Shown here piece after piece: positions 1 to 8,260 of a stretch of 64,000 nt of DNA. Position numbers and translations under genes: made by a program. This DNA is from Hymenobacter terrenus (GTDB lineage: Bacteria; Bacteroidota; Bacteroidia; Cytophagales; Hymenobacteraceae): contig NZ_LATM01000009.1 of assembly GCF_000972495.1 (NCBI RefSeq), positions 1-64,000 on the forward strand. The letters are read 5' to 3'. Numbering within the stretch: the first letter of the stretch is position 1; every line of letters begins with the position of its first letter. The notes beneath the pieces are model-generated. The model was not told the origin of the DNA and did not search any database. It was given only the letters and a program-made list of their open reading frames with translations.

Positions 1-478
1 CGCCCAGCTCTTCGTCAGCGACTACTACGAAGACCGCGCCCTGGATGCGGCCAACCGTTTCGGGGCCACGGCCGTGGGCCTGGAGGACATCTACGACCAG
101 GACCTGGACATCTACTCTCCCTGCGCACTGGGCGCCACGCTCAACGACGAGACCATTCCCCGGCTCAAGTGCCGGGTCGTGGCCGGCTGCGCCAACAACC
201 AGCTCAAGAACGAGAACCAGCACGGCCCCGAACTCGTGCGCCGCGGCATCGTCTACGCCCCCGACTTCCTCATCAATGCCGGCGGCCTGATCAACGTCTA
301 CTCCGAAGTCGTCGGCACCAGTCGCCAAGGCGCCCTCACCCAAACCGAAAAAATCTACGATTTCACCCTCCAGGTTCTCGATAAAGCCGAAGAGGAGGGC
401 ACGCACCCCCAAGCTGCGGCCATTCGCCAGGCCGAAGAGCGAATTGCCAGCGTGGGTCGGGTGAAGGCAACGTACTAA
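1..478 (+). CDS. Leucine/glutamate-type amino acid dehydrogenase, C-terminal part (5' end outside window)
   Basis: About 158 residues in the frame starting at base 2, open at the left edge and ending in TAA at 476-478. The sequence matches the NAD-binding C-terminal half of the Glu/Leu/Phe/Val dehydrogenase family. It includes the SPCALGATLND stretch and the AGCANNQL motif that follows the Rossmann core, and then the helical tail with FLINAGGLINV. These enzymes reversibly deaminate branched-chain or other amino acids to 2-oxo acids with NAD(P)H. The fit is closest to leucine/valine dehydrogenases, which are about 360 residues, so more than half the gene lies upstream. The exact substrate cannot be read from this part. 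Cytoplasmic. Confidence 0.88.
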   Translation, partial: AQLFVSDYYEDRALDAANRFGATAVGLEDIYDQDLDIYSPCALGATLNDETIPRLKCRVVAGCANNQLKNENQHGPELVRRGIVYAPDFLINAGGLINVYSEVVGTSRQGALTQTEKIYDFTLQVLDKAEEEGTHPQAAAIRQAEERIASVGRVKATY

Positions 479-667
479 ACTGGTTCTATAAATCGTTTAC
501 CACTCGTTCGAGCATTCACCACCTGCTCGGGCGCGGAGTACGGTATTCCTAGTATTAAAAAAGGCAGCGCAGATATCGAACGGCTCTTTAATTGTGAAAC
601 TGCTCTGGTCATTCCGTTAGAGGCGGCCTGACCAACGTTCGATGCCGTATTAGCAAGCCATTTTGCT

Positions 668-714
668 TGAATAAAGTCGACGGTTACGGCTTGAGCCGCT
701 TTCGACTTTATTCA
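668..714. repeat. 13-bp perfect inverted repeat upstream of a CMD-family gene
   Basis: TGAATAAAGTCGA at 668-680 is repeated inverted at 702-714 with a 21-base spacer. It lies 64 bases before the start codon of the CMD-family gene at 779. No T-run follows the right arm, so it does not look like an intrinsic terminator; an operator or 5' leader hairpin is possible. The rest of 479-778 holds nothing I recognise. Confidence 0.6.
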
Positions 715-778
715 GTATCAGCCGCTCCCATTCCCCACCGTCTGCCCAATACGCTGCCTCAGCAGAGTTGCGGTTGTC

Positions 779-1330
779 ATGAAGAAGATTCTGAATACTC
801 TAACCCGTGCCAAGGCACCCAAAGATGCGCAGCCCGTATTAGACAGCCTGCGCAGCCGGCTGGGGTTTGTGCCCAAACTCTATGCTACGGTAGCACATTC
901 GGCCCCGGCCCTCAATGGCTACCTTGAGTTTGCCACCACCCTGCGCACCGGCGAGCTCGACGGTGCCGAAATCGAAGCAGCTTATCTGGCTGCTTCCGAA
1001 GCACATCACTGCGCTGATGGCTTGGCCGTACACACCGCCGCCGGTCGGCTCTGTGGACTGACCGAAGTAGAGATGCTGGCCGCCCGCACTGCCACCAGTT
1101 CCGACCCCCGGCTTCAGGCTATAGCAGTCTTGGCGCGTGCCGTTGTGCTCACCCAGGGCCGTCCCGAACCGGCTCATCTTGCTCAATTTTTCGCAGCGGG
1201 CTACTCCAAAGCAGCACTGGTAGAACTGATTGGCCTGATAGCAGCCAACACTTTTCACAGCTACGTAGCCCATCTGACGCCGCCCTCGCTGCATGGCCCG
1301 GCTGCCCCTGCCCTCCGCCCCGCAGCGTAA
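779..1330 (+). CDS. Carboxymuconolactone decarboxylase (CMD/AhpD-like) family protein lacking the second CxxC cysteine
   Basis: A 183-residue protein of the CMD/AhpD all-helical fold. It aligns end to end with the product at 2949-3494 on the other strand; both share the LGFVPx[13 protein letters not shown] segment and a [16 protein letters not shown] segment near the C-terminus. Members normally carry an ExxxCxxCxxxH redox or proton-relay motif. Here it reads E74, C78, G81, H85, so the second cysteine is glycine and no CxxC disulfide can form. The protein is therefore either a non-redox paralog or uses a single cysteine. The start is fixed by alignment of the MKKILNTLTR opening with the paralog. 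Cytoplasmic; substrate unknown. Confidence 0.85.
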   Translation: MKKILNTLTRAKAPKDAQPVLDSLRSRLGFVPKLYATVAHSAPALNGYLEFATTLRTGELDGAEIEAAYLAASEAHHCADGLAVHTAAGRLCGLTEVEMLAARTATSSDPRLQAIAVLARAVVLTQGRPEPAHLAQFFAAGYSKAALVELIGLIAANTFHSYVAHLTPPSLHGPAAPALRPAA

Positions 1331-1397
1331 CCGAATACAGGGCAAGTAGAGCCTGACCATTTATTTATTACCAGAGCCTACTGCCGAAAGGCTGAGC

Positions 1398-1480
1398 GTC
1401 ATGCGAAGTGAAAGATTTTACATTTTGTCTGTAAACATTTGATTTACTGACGCCAAATAAAATATTTTACCTCGCATGAC
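1398..1480. repeat. REP-like palindromic element, GTCATGCGA type
   Basis: GTCATGCGA at 1398-1406 and TCGCATGAC at 1472-1480 form perfect 9-base inverted ends. The interior is A/T rich, and AAAGATTTTAC near the left end partly mirrors AATATTTTAC near the right end. It resembles the short GTCATxC...GxATGAC palindromes common between genes in Cytophagales. It sits between the CMD gene and bshB1. A related element is at 47250-47294. Confidence 0.5.
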
Positions 1481-1563
1481 ACATTTTTTTTCTGGCTCAG
1501 CTTATTTTTAGGATGGACTTTAAGCACCATGAGCCCCCTCCCTTGCTATCCCTTCTGCCTTCT

Positions 1564-2283
1564 ATGAAGCTTGATGTATTGATGATTGCGGCACACCCCG
1601 ACGATGCCGAACTTGGTTGCGCTGGCACCCTACTCCAGCAGATAGCCGCTGGCCGACGCGTGGGAGTAGTCGACCTCACCCGGGGTGAGTTAGGCAGCCG
1701 GGGCTCGGCCGAGCAGCGTGATGCGGAAGCTGCCGCCGCCACGCAGCTGCTCGGCCTGCACGTGCGGGAAAATCTGCGCCTGCGCGACGGCTTTTTTGTG
1801 AATGACGAAGCCCATCAGCGGCAGGTCATCCAGGTTATCCGCCGCTACCGGCCTGATATTCTGATTACCAACCCGAATATTGACCGCCACCCCGACCACG
1901 GCCGGGCCGCCGACCTGGTGCACGATGCTGCCGACCTGGCGGGCCTTTCTACCCTGAAAACAGAGGATAATGGCGCGCCGCAGGCACCGTGGCGCCCCCA
2001 GCTGGTGCTGCAAGCCATTCACAATTCCTACGTGCGGCCCGATGTGGCAGTCGATATCACGGCCTACTGGCGGCAGAAGATAGCGGTGCTTCAGGCCTTC
2101 AAAAGCCAGTTTTATAACCCAGAATATGAAGAATCGACGGAGACCTACATCTCTACTCCCTCTTTTCTCCAAACGCTGGAAGCGCGGTCGCGAGTGCTGG
2201 GCGAAATCATTGGGGCTGGCTATGCCGAGGGCTTCACCTGCCGCCGGGAATTAGGCGTCAGCGACATTTCTCAGTTGCGCTGA
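1564..2283 (+). CDS. bshB1: Bacillithiol biosynthesis deacetylase BshB1
   Basis: A 239-residue protein of the PIG-L/LmbE zinc deacetylase family. BshB1 removes the acetyl group from GlcNAc-malate, the second step of bacillithiol synthesis. The zinc and active-site motif AAHPDDAELG lies at residues 9-18 and a downstream HPDHGRAADLV motif supplies the other metal histidines. The TRGELGSRG segment is typical of BshB1 rather than of the wider family. An in-frame upstream ATG at 1513 would add 17 proline-rich residues; I chose 1564 because the family begins with MKLDVLxIAAHPDD. No other bacillithiol gene is nearby, so the pathway is dispersed. Cytoplasmic. Confidence 0.92.
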   Translation: MKLDVLMIAAHPDDAELGCAGTLLQQIAAGRRVGVVDLTRGELGSRGSAEQRDAEAAAATQLLGLHVRENLRLRDGFFVNDEAHQRQVIQVIRRYRPDILITNPNIDRHPDHGRAADLVHDAADLAGLSTLKTEDNGAPQAPWRPQLVLQAIHNSYVRPDVAVDITAYWRQKIAVLQAFKSQFYNPEYEESTETYISTPSFLQTLEARSRVLGEIIGAGYAEGFTCRRELGVSDISQLR

Positions 2284-2298
2284 CGCCTAACTCTGCTA

Positions 2299-2880
2299 TC
2301 AGGCAGCGCGGCCGGCCGTAGTGGCTTCGGGCACTTCGATGAGTTGGCCGGATTTCACGTCGTAGATGTAGCCGTAGACGGGGATGTTGGCGGGCACGAG
2401 CGGGTGCTGGCGAATGCGGGTCACGTCTTCGACCACACTGCCAGCTAGGTCCCGAATGGTGAGAAAGGAGATGAACCGGGCTTCGTCGGAGCCCGGACCC
2501 TGGCCCACGTCGTGCCAGCCTGTTTCATTCACAATAGCCGTTTCCAGGCTTTGAGAGAGCAAGTCGCGGATGATGTCGTCGGTGAAATACTGCATGCCGC
2601 AGTCGGTATGGTGAATGACAAACCACTCCTTGGTGCCGAGCAATTTATAGGAAATTACCAGCGAGCGGATGGCGTCGTCGCTGGCCCGGCCGCCCGCGTT
2701 GCGGATGACGTGCGCGTCGCCTTCCGATAGACCGGCGTACTTAGCTGGGTCGAGGCGGGCATCCATGCAGGTGAGGATGGCGAAGCGCCGGGCGGGTGGC
2801 AGTGCCAGGCTGCCCTTGTCGCCGAAACCGGCTTGATACTGCGCGTTAGCCGCGAGAACTTCATCAAGAATCTGACTCAT
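2299..2880 (-). CDS. Beta-carbonic anhydrase
   Basis: A 193-residue beta-class carbonic anhydrase catalysing reversible hydration of CO2. The zinc ligands are visible as C38-x-D40-x-R42 and H91-x-x-C94, with the intervening NAGGR segment at 61-65 typical of the family. Length and the long insertion between residues 100 and 150 match the shorter beta-CA group found in many bacteria. No signal peptide, so cytoplasmic. It converges with bshB1, with only 15 bases between the stop codons, and lies 68 bases downstream of the CMD-family gene on the same strand, so the two may be cotranscribed. Confidence 0.93.
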   Translation of the reverse strand: MSQILDEVLAANAQYQAGFGDKGSLALPPARRFAILTCMDARLDPAKYAGLSEGDAHVIRNAGGRASDDAIRSLVISYKLLGTKEWFVIHHTDCGMQYFTDDIIRDLLSQSLETAIVNETGWHDVGQGPGSDEARFISFLTIRDLAGSVVEDVTRIRQHPLVPANIPVYGYIYDVKSGQLIEVPEATTAGRAA

Positions 2881-2948
2881 TGGGGTTGAGGTGAAGATTG
2901 AAAAGTGAGGTAAAAAAACGGAGTAATCGCGGCAGAATACTTGGCTGC

Positions 2949-3494
2949 TTAGGCCGGCAGCGACTCGGCTACCGGCCAGTCGATGGGCACGTTAGCGAGG
3001 TGTTGCACGTAATTGTTGAAGGTGTTCACGGCGATGAAGCCGATGAGTTCTACCAGGGCCGCTTTGCTGTAGCCAGCGGCGAAAAACGCTGCTACCACAT
3101 CCGCATCTGGGTGCCCGTTGGTGTGCACAATGGCCAGCGTGAGTGCGGCCACGGCATTGAGCTTGGCGTCGTTGCTGCTGGCAGTGCGCACGGCGCGAGT
3201 TTCGGCAGTCGTTAAGCCCTGAAACTGGCCCACGGTGGTGTGCGCGGCGATGCAATAGTCGCAGTGGTTGGCTTCGGAGGCCGCCAGATAAATGGTTTCA
3301 ATTTCGCGGCCATTGAATTCACCCCTTGCCAAGGCATTGGCAAAGCCGATGGAGCCGTTCAGGGCCGGGGCCGAATGGGCAAAAGTGGCGTAGAGATTGG
3401 GCACGAAGCCCAGCTTATCGTGCAGACCATCGAACGTGGGCTGAGCTGCAGCAGGTGCCTGTTCGCGAGTCAGAACTTCTAGGAGTGCGGGCAT
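2949..3494 (-). CDS. Carboxymuconolactone decarboxylase family protein (AhpD-like, intact CxxC)
   Basis: A 181-residue CMD/AhpD-fold protein with the complete E74-x3-C78-x2-C81-x3-H85 motif used by AhpD-like peroxidase partners. It is the paralog of the product at 779-1330, which has lost C81. The reading frame stays open upstream to a start at 3650, but the extra 52 residues do not align with the paralog. I therefore chose the ATG at 3494, giving [11 protein letters not shown] against MKKILNTLTRA. Likely a small thiol-dependent antioxidant or decarboxylase-like enzyme; substrate unknown. Its neighbour downstream on the same strand is the beta-carbonic anhydrase. Confidence 0.87.
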   Translation of the reverse strand: MPALLEVLTREQAPAAAQPTFDGLHDKLGFVPNLYATFAHSAPALNGSIGFANALARGEFNGREIETIYLAASEANHCDYCIAAHTTVGQFQGLTTAETRAVRTASSNDAKLNAVAALTLAIVHTNGHPDADVVAAFFAAGYSKAALVELIGFIAVNTFNNYVQHLANVPIDWPVAESLPA

Positions 3495-4303
3495 ATAGAA
3501 ATAAGCAAGAAAGAGGGTTAAAACGGGGAAATGCCCGGTATGAAGATTTATCAGTGGCCACGCTGGCACGAAATAGGAGGAAGAATGCTGCGCGGGGAAA
3601 TTCGTAGCCGACGCGCTGAACGCATCAGGAAGCGGGCAACCACCGCGCAACCTGCGTCAATACCGGCTTCGTTAGCGTGGGCCGAGAAAGTGAAGAGAGT
3701 TGAGGAATCCACGACGACTGGGCGCCAGGACTCGGCAACGGCCAGACTGTGGGACGCATCTGTGGCCACCAATTGCGGAGCCAACGCGGAAAGTGGCCCC
3801 AAGTGCAAGGGCCAAAGCGGGATTAGGCTAGCCTCAACAACCCACTACCACCCTTACTTCCGCACACTCGCCGGCCGTGGACAAGCAACAACACGGGCGC
3901 AACGACGCGAGGAAGGAGGAAGTGTTGACGGGAAGTAGGTTGGCGTAAACCATGGTAACTTGTTTTTATATGGTCAGGACTTGGCACCTTGCCCGCGGTT
4001 GCGGATGGTTGCCGGCGTATCATAGAGCCTGTCTCTCCACGCCTCTGTATAAAAACAATCCTTCAAACAAGAGGAATTGATACATCAAAGGTAGCACAAC
4101 CATAACGACAATAGCAAGCAAGGTGCGACGAGACCAGCGCAGGCCAAAAATCTACTTACCAACGGGTGATTTATGCGCTACACTTCTCTATTAACCAAGC
4201 AATTATGGTAATCGTGGCGGGCGGCAGCCATTCTCCAGTTGGTATACTTATCGGACTAGCATTGAATCCCGGCCACGACTTCGAACTGGCCGATGGCCGA
4301 CAT
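3495..4303. other. 809-base region without a recognisable gene
   Basis: Several short open frames cross this stretch on both strands (for example about 85 codons on the minus strand at 3551-3808). None shows a recognisable domain, a signal sequence or a convincing start. It contains the presumed promoter of the CMD gene at its left end. I see no repeat, RNA gene or mobile-element end. Confidence 0.5.
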
Positions 4304-5614
4304 TCATTTGCCAGCAGCTTTTGTAGTGGAATTGAATAAGAAATACAACACCAACCCCACTGCGGCGGCCACGGCCACGTCGCGCGCGGCGGCGGCTTCG
4401 CTATTCGCCAGCAGCCACATGCACTGCACTACGCAGAGGGCCGCCACTGCGCCGCCGCTCCACAAACGAAACGGCGCGGGTGCGGCCGGATAGCGACGAC
4501 GCAGCACCGGCAGCGAGGCACAGGTGAGGGCAAAGTAGGTTAGCCGAATGATGGTACTGAGTGTCAGAGCATAGATAAAAGTGCCAGAGATGGCTAGGCC
4601 CAACTTCAACCCTGCTGACACGAGCAGAGCCACGTACGGGGTGCGAAAACGTGGGTGCGTGGCCCTGAAAAAGGCCGGAATCTGGCCTTGCTCGGCTAGG
4701 GCGAAGAGCAGGCGCGGTCCTGTCAGCATGAGGGCGTTGAGTGTGCCAAGGGCTGTGAGCATGGCCGCCGCCGCGATAAACGCGCCTCCAGCCGGCCCCA
4801 GAAACCGCTCGGTAGCTTGGGCCAAAGGCCGCTCAGCTGTAGCCAGGCCGGGCAGCGTGCCAATACACACCACCTGTACCAGCAGGAATAGCACGGCCAC
4901 CGTGGCAATAGCCGTGAACAGCGCAAATGGCACATTGCGCTGGGGCTGCTGAATTTCACCAGCCGGAATGGCCGCCACATCAAACCCGGAAAAGGTGAAG
5001 ATGAGCAGCAGCACGGCACCGGAGAAGCTGGGGTACGTTGGTCGCACGGCAAAGGAAAAAGCCTGCCAGTCAATAAAGAACAGCCCCGCGCCCGTGAATA
5101 GCACCAGCACTAATACTTTGCTGATGGTAAAGAGGTTATTAACCAGAGAAGCCGTGCGTACGCCTACTAGGTTGAGGAGGGTGAGGCTAACGATGAGGCC
5201 AGCCATGAGGGCAGCCCGGCCGCCCCCCACCCCCGCCGCCGGCCAGAAGTATGCCGCGTAGTCGACAAACAAGTTGCAGAGGGCCGCGAAGCTAGCCAGG
5301 CGCGAAACCCACAGAAGCCAGCCCACTTCAAAACCCACCAGCGGCCCGAAGGCTTCCCGAGCGTATAAGTATGGCCCACCCGCGCCGCTAAACCGACTGC
5401 TGACTTCGGCAAAGCACAGGATGATGAGGGCTACAATGGCCGCACTAGCGCCATACGCCACCAGACTGTAGGCTCCTACCAGCGCATAAATCTTGGCGGG
5501 CAACCCCAGGATACCAGCCCCGATGGTGATGTTGATAATGAGAGCCACGAAGTCCCAACGGCGGATGCCGCGAATCAGGTCGGGCCGCGAAGTAGCCGCG
5601 GGGGCAGTAGGCAT
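4304..5614 (-). CDS. APC-family amino acid permease
   Basis: About 436 residues with roughly twelve hydrophobic segments. The first helix contains the IINITIGAGILGLP motif, the substrate-binding unwound segment of the amino acid-polyamine-organocation superfamily, and the second pair includes FAEVSSRFSGAGGPYLYAREAFG. These match the YAT/AmpT-type bacterial permeases that import amino acids by proton symport in the inner membrane. The start at 5614 (ATG, MPTAPAATSRPD) is preferred over a GTG at 5647. The gene stands alone, with 260 bases to the symporter on the same strand. The substrate cannot be told from the sequence. Confidence 0.87.
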   Translation of the reverse strand: MPTAPAATSRPDLIRGIRRWDFVALIINITIGAGILGLPAKIYALVGAYSLVAYGASAAIVALIILCFAEVSSRFSGAGGPYLYAREAFGPLVGFEVGWLLWVSRLASFAALCNLFVDYAAYFWPAAGVGGGRAALMAGLIVSLTLLNLVGVRTASLVNNLFTISKVLVLVLFTGAGLFFIDWQAFSFAVRPTYPSFSGAVLLLIFTFSGFDVAAIPAGEIQQPQRNVPFALFTAIATVAVLFLLVQVVCIGTLPGLATAERPLAQATERFLGPAGGAFIAAAAMLTALGTLNALMLTGPRLLFALAEQGQIPAFFRATHPRFRTPYVALLVSAGLKLGLAISGTFIYALTLSTIIRLTYFALTCASLPVLRRRYPAAPAPFRLWSGGAVAALCVVQCMWLLANSEAAAARDVAVAAAVGLVLYFLFNSTTKAAGK

Positions 5615-5882
5615 ACGAAACGAAAAAGCCGACAGAAAACGGGCCACAGCGCGGCCCCACTACACCAAATCAGACAATGGCGGGGCAACAACAACAGGGG
5701 TGGTTTTCTATCGACTTCACGAGCAGGTAAGGTTTTGCCTGGCAATGTAACCGGGGTTTCGACGGCGGAGCCTTACGGCAAGCGCGGGGCGAGGCTTAGG
5801 ACCTTGCCCCGCGACAGGATTTATTCAGTTCGCTAAACTTCTTCAGGTGCGGGTATGAAAGCAAAACCACACCCGCCCGGCT

Positions 5883-7568
5883 TTACCAGTAAATGGTGTA
5901 GAGCGTGGTGAGGATGACGATGATGGCCGCCGCGCCGATGGTAAAGCTTGGCTGGGGCTTAAACATGCTGCTGTCAACTTCCAAGCCGTTGGTTTTCACG
6001 CCGCGGCTGGTTTCGTACAGGCTGATAATTATCATCATCACGACGCAGATGATGAAGACAAAACCCATGCGGTCGAGGAAGGGAATCTCGTAGATGTTAG
6101 AGCCTTCCGGCCTCACCGCGAAGCCGAGGGGAGCCAGGAACGAAAGGTCGATGAAGCCCGGCATAAACTTGAACATTACCGACAGCAGGAAGCCACCAAT
6201 GGTGGCAAACAGGGCCGCCGTCGACGTCGTTTTCTTCCAGAAGAAACCCAGGATGAACATGGCGAAAATACCGGGTGACACGAAGCCGGTGTACTCCTGA
6301 ATGTACTGGAAACCACCTTTTTTGTCGATGCCCAGGTGCGGCGCGATGAGCACGCCCAGAATCATGGCCACCACTACGGCAATTTTCCCGGTCGAAACCA
6401 AGGTCTTTTCCGATGCTTCGGGGTTGATTACTTTCTTGTAGACGTCGAGCGTGAAAATGGTGGCGATGCTATTGGCTTTGCCAGCCAGTGAGGCTACTAC
6501 GGCCGCGGTGAGGGCGGCGAAGGACAGGCCCTTGAGGCCCACAGGCAGAATGTTGAGCAGCACCGGGTAGGCACGGTCGGGGTTGAGCTCACCATTCTGC
6601 ATCATCTCGCCGCTGAACACGTTGCTCTTATAGAGCACGAAGGCCGCAATGCCGGGCAGTACCACAATCACAGGCATCAGCAGCTTGAGGAAGGCGGCGA
6701 ACAGGATGCCGGCACGGGCCGTGGGCAGGTCGGCGCCGAGGGCGCGCTGGGTGATGTACTGGTTGCAACCCCAGTAATTCAGGTTCACAATCCACATGCC
6801 GCCGAGCAGCACCGTAAGGCCCGGCAAATCCATGTAGTTGGGATTCTCGCGGTGGAAAATCATTTGGAAATGGTCGCCGGCATTCTTAGTCATCAGATTG
6901 AAGCCATTGAGCACACCCGTGGTGCCGTAGTGCTCAGCCACCATATTCAGGGCCAAGTAGGTAGTAGCCAGACCGCCCAGAATGAGGAAGAATACCTGAA
7001 TAACGTCGGTGAAGCCAATCACCTTCATGCCGCCTAGGGTGATGAGGACGGCAAACCCGGCCAGCATGTACATGCAGAAAGTAAGGTTGAGCCCAGCGAT
7101 GCTGCTGATGGCAATGGCCCCGAGGTAGAGAATCGAGGTCAGGTTAACCACCACGTAGAGCGCCAGCCAGAACAGCGCCATAATCATGGCTACCGTGCTA
7201 TTGTAGCGCTGGCTCAGGAACTGTGGCATCGTGAAAATGCGATTCTTCAGGTACACCGGAATGAAGAACACGGCCACGACCACCAGCGTAATGGCGGCCA
7301 TCCACTCATAAGTGGCAATGGCCAAGCCCATCTTAAAGCCCGAGCCCGACATGCCCACAAACTGCTCGGCCGAGATGTTGGACGCAATCAGCGACGAACC
7401 AATGGCCCACCACGTCAGGGAGCCCTCCGCGAGGAAGTAGTCTTTCGAATCACCTTCCATCGTGCCGTCGTGGCCACTTTTGCGGCGGTAAATCCAGATG
7501 CCGTAGCCGGCTACTATGATGAAGTAAACGAAAAAGACGATGTAGTCAATCGTGGCGAGCTTGTTCAT
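5883..7568 (-). CDS. Sodium:solute symporter (SSS family, SGLT-like)
   Basis: A 561-residue membrane protein of the sodium/solute symporter family with about 14 transmembrane helices. The family signature is clear: helix 1 with IASNISAEQFVGMSGSGF, the GGMKVIGFTDVIQVFFLI segment, and NYWGCNQYITQRALGA at about residues 265-280, which is the sugar-binding NxxxxxQYxxQR region of SGLT-type transporters. This resembles bacterial sodium/sugar cotransporters such as vSGLT, so a sugar or inositol is the likeliest substrate. It is inner-membrane and driven by sodium. It is preceded by nearly 700 bases without a gene and is probably transcribed alone. Confidence 0.92.
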   Translation of the reverse strand: MNKLATIDYIVFFVYFIIVAGYGIWIYRRKSGHDGTMEGDSKDYFLAEGSLTWWAIGSSLIASNISAEQFVGMSGSGFKMGLAIATYEWMAAITLVVVAVFFIPVYLKNRIFTMPQFLSQRYNSTVAMIMALFWLALYVVVNLTSILYLGAIAISSIAGLNLTFCMYMLAGFAVLITLGGMKVIGFTDVIQVFFLILGGLATTYLALNMVAEHYGTTGVLNGFNLMTKNAGDHFQMIFHRENPNYMDLPGLTVLLGGMWIVNLNYWGCNQYITQRALGADLPTARAGILFAAFLKLLMPVIVVLPGIAAFVLYKSNVFSGEMMQNGELNPDRAYPVLLNILPVGLKGLSFAALTAAVVASLAGKANSIATIFTLDVYKKVINPEASEKTLVSTGKIAVVVAMILGVLIAPHLGIDKKGGFQYIQEYTGFVSPGIFAMFILGFFWKKTTSTAALFATIGGFLLSVMFKFMPGFIDLSFLAPLGFAVRPEGSNIYEIPFLDRMGFVFIICVVMMIIISLYETSRGVKTNGLEVDSSMFKPQPSFTIGAAAIIVILTTLYTIYW

Positions 7569-8260
7569 TGAGTAAGGAAGGGGTGGGAATTAAAGCATAG
7601 TAGCTGGCTCAGGTACCGATTGGCGCCAAAATAGCGAAGCTATGGGAAAGCAATGTTCCGGTAAAAAAACCGCTTCTGAAAGTATTATTTTCAACCTCGC
7701 TCGCTTTAAGAAGCTATTTGGCGCAATCGATTGCACGAAAGCAGAGCAGTATTTTGGCAGCTGAAGCACCGATCAGACCTCCACTTGAGGACTAAGGCTA
7801 ATAAAAAAAGCCAGAACAAGCCTGACTTTTTGGTGCTGCTTGTCGCGCATCCGCCGCTAGGCGCTCTCGCGAATCACTCGGAATAGACTTTTTTTCGGGA
7901 AAGACCAACTAAAACCTGTGTGCAGAATACGGAAGCGCTTGAAGCAGCGCCGGCATACCTTGCAAACCACCCACACGGTGTACTCCAAACCCTCTATCGT
8001 CTAAACATTAAGTCAATTGCCGTCAACTACTTCACACGTGCGATGGTGAGTAGTTGCGTAATGGCATAGGTTTGTAGCAGCAGGCCATGCCGGATTCAAA
8101 GCCGCGTAACGGTGACAGTATAGTTCAAACGTTTCTGTCAGTGCTATGCGGTTTTACCTATTTCCCGCCGTTCGTTGTACAAACCTGCCGCGGCTAGGCC
8201 GAGACTGCGGGGTAATAGCTGAGCCACTAGATAAAACCCCAGCAGAGTTGACTGCGAGGC
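7569..8260. other. 692-base intergenic region
   Basis: It lies between the divergently irrelevant symporter start and the end of the macroglobulin-plug gene, both on the minus strand. Apart from a weak hairpin near 7805-7831 I see no gene, repeat or RNA. It should contain the promoter of the symporter in its left part and the end of the plug-gene transcript in its right part. Confidence 0.45.
7803..7831 (-). terminator. Possible weak hairpin terminator
   Basis: Arms AAAAAGCCAG (805-814) and CTGACTTTTT (822-831) pair with one mismatch around a short loop and have A and T tails on both sides. The plug-gene transcript on the minus strand would reach it about 430 bases past its stop. The stem is short, so confidence is low. 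Confidence 0.3.

Noticed and set aside
3531..3938. Open frame of about 135 codons on the plus strand, and an 85-codon minus-strand frame across the same bases
   Set aside because: No domain, signal or convincing start; composition-driven open frame in a gene-free region.
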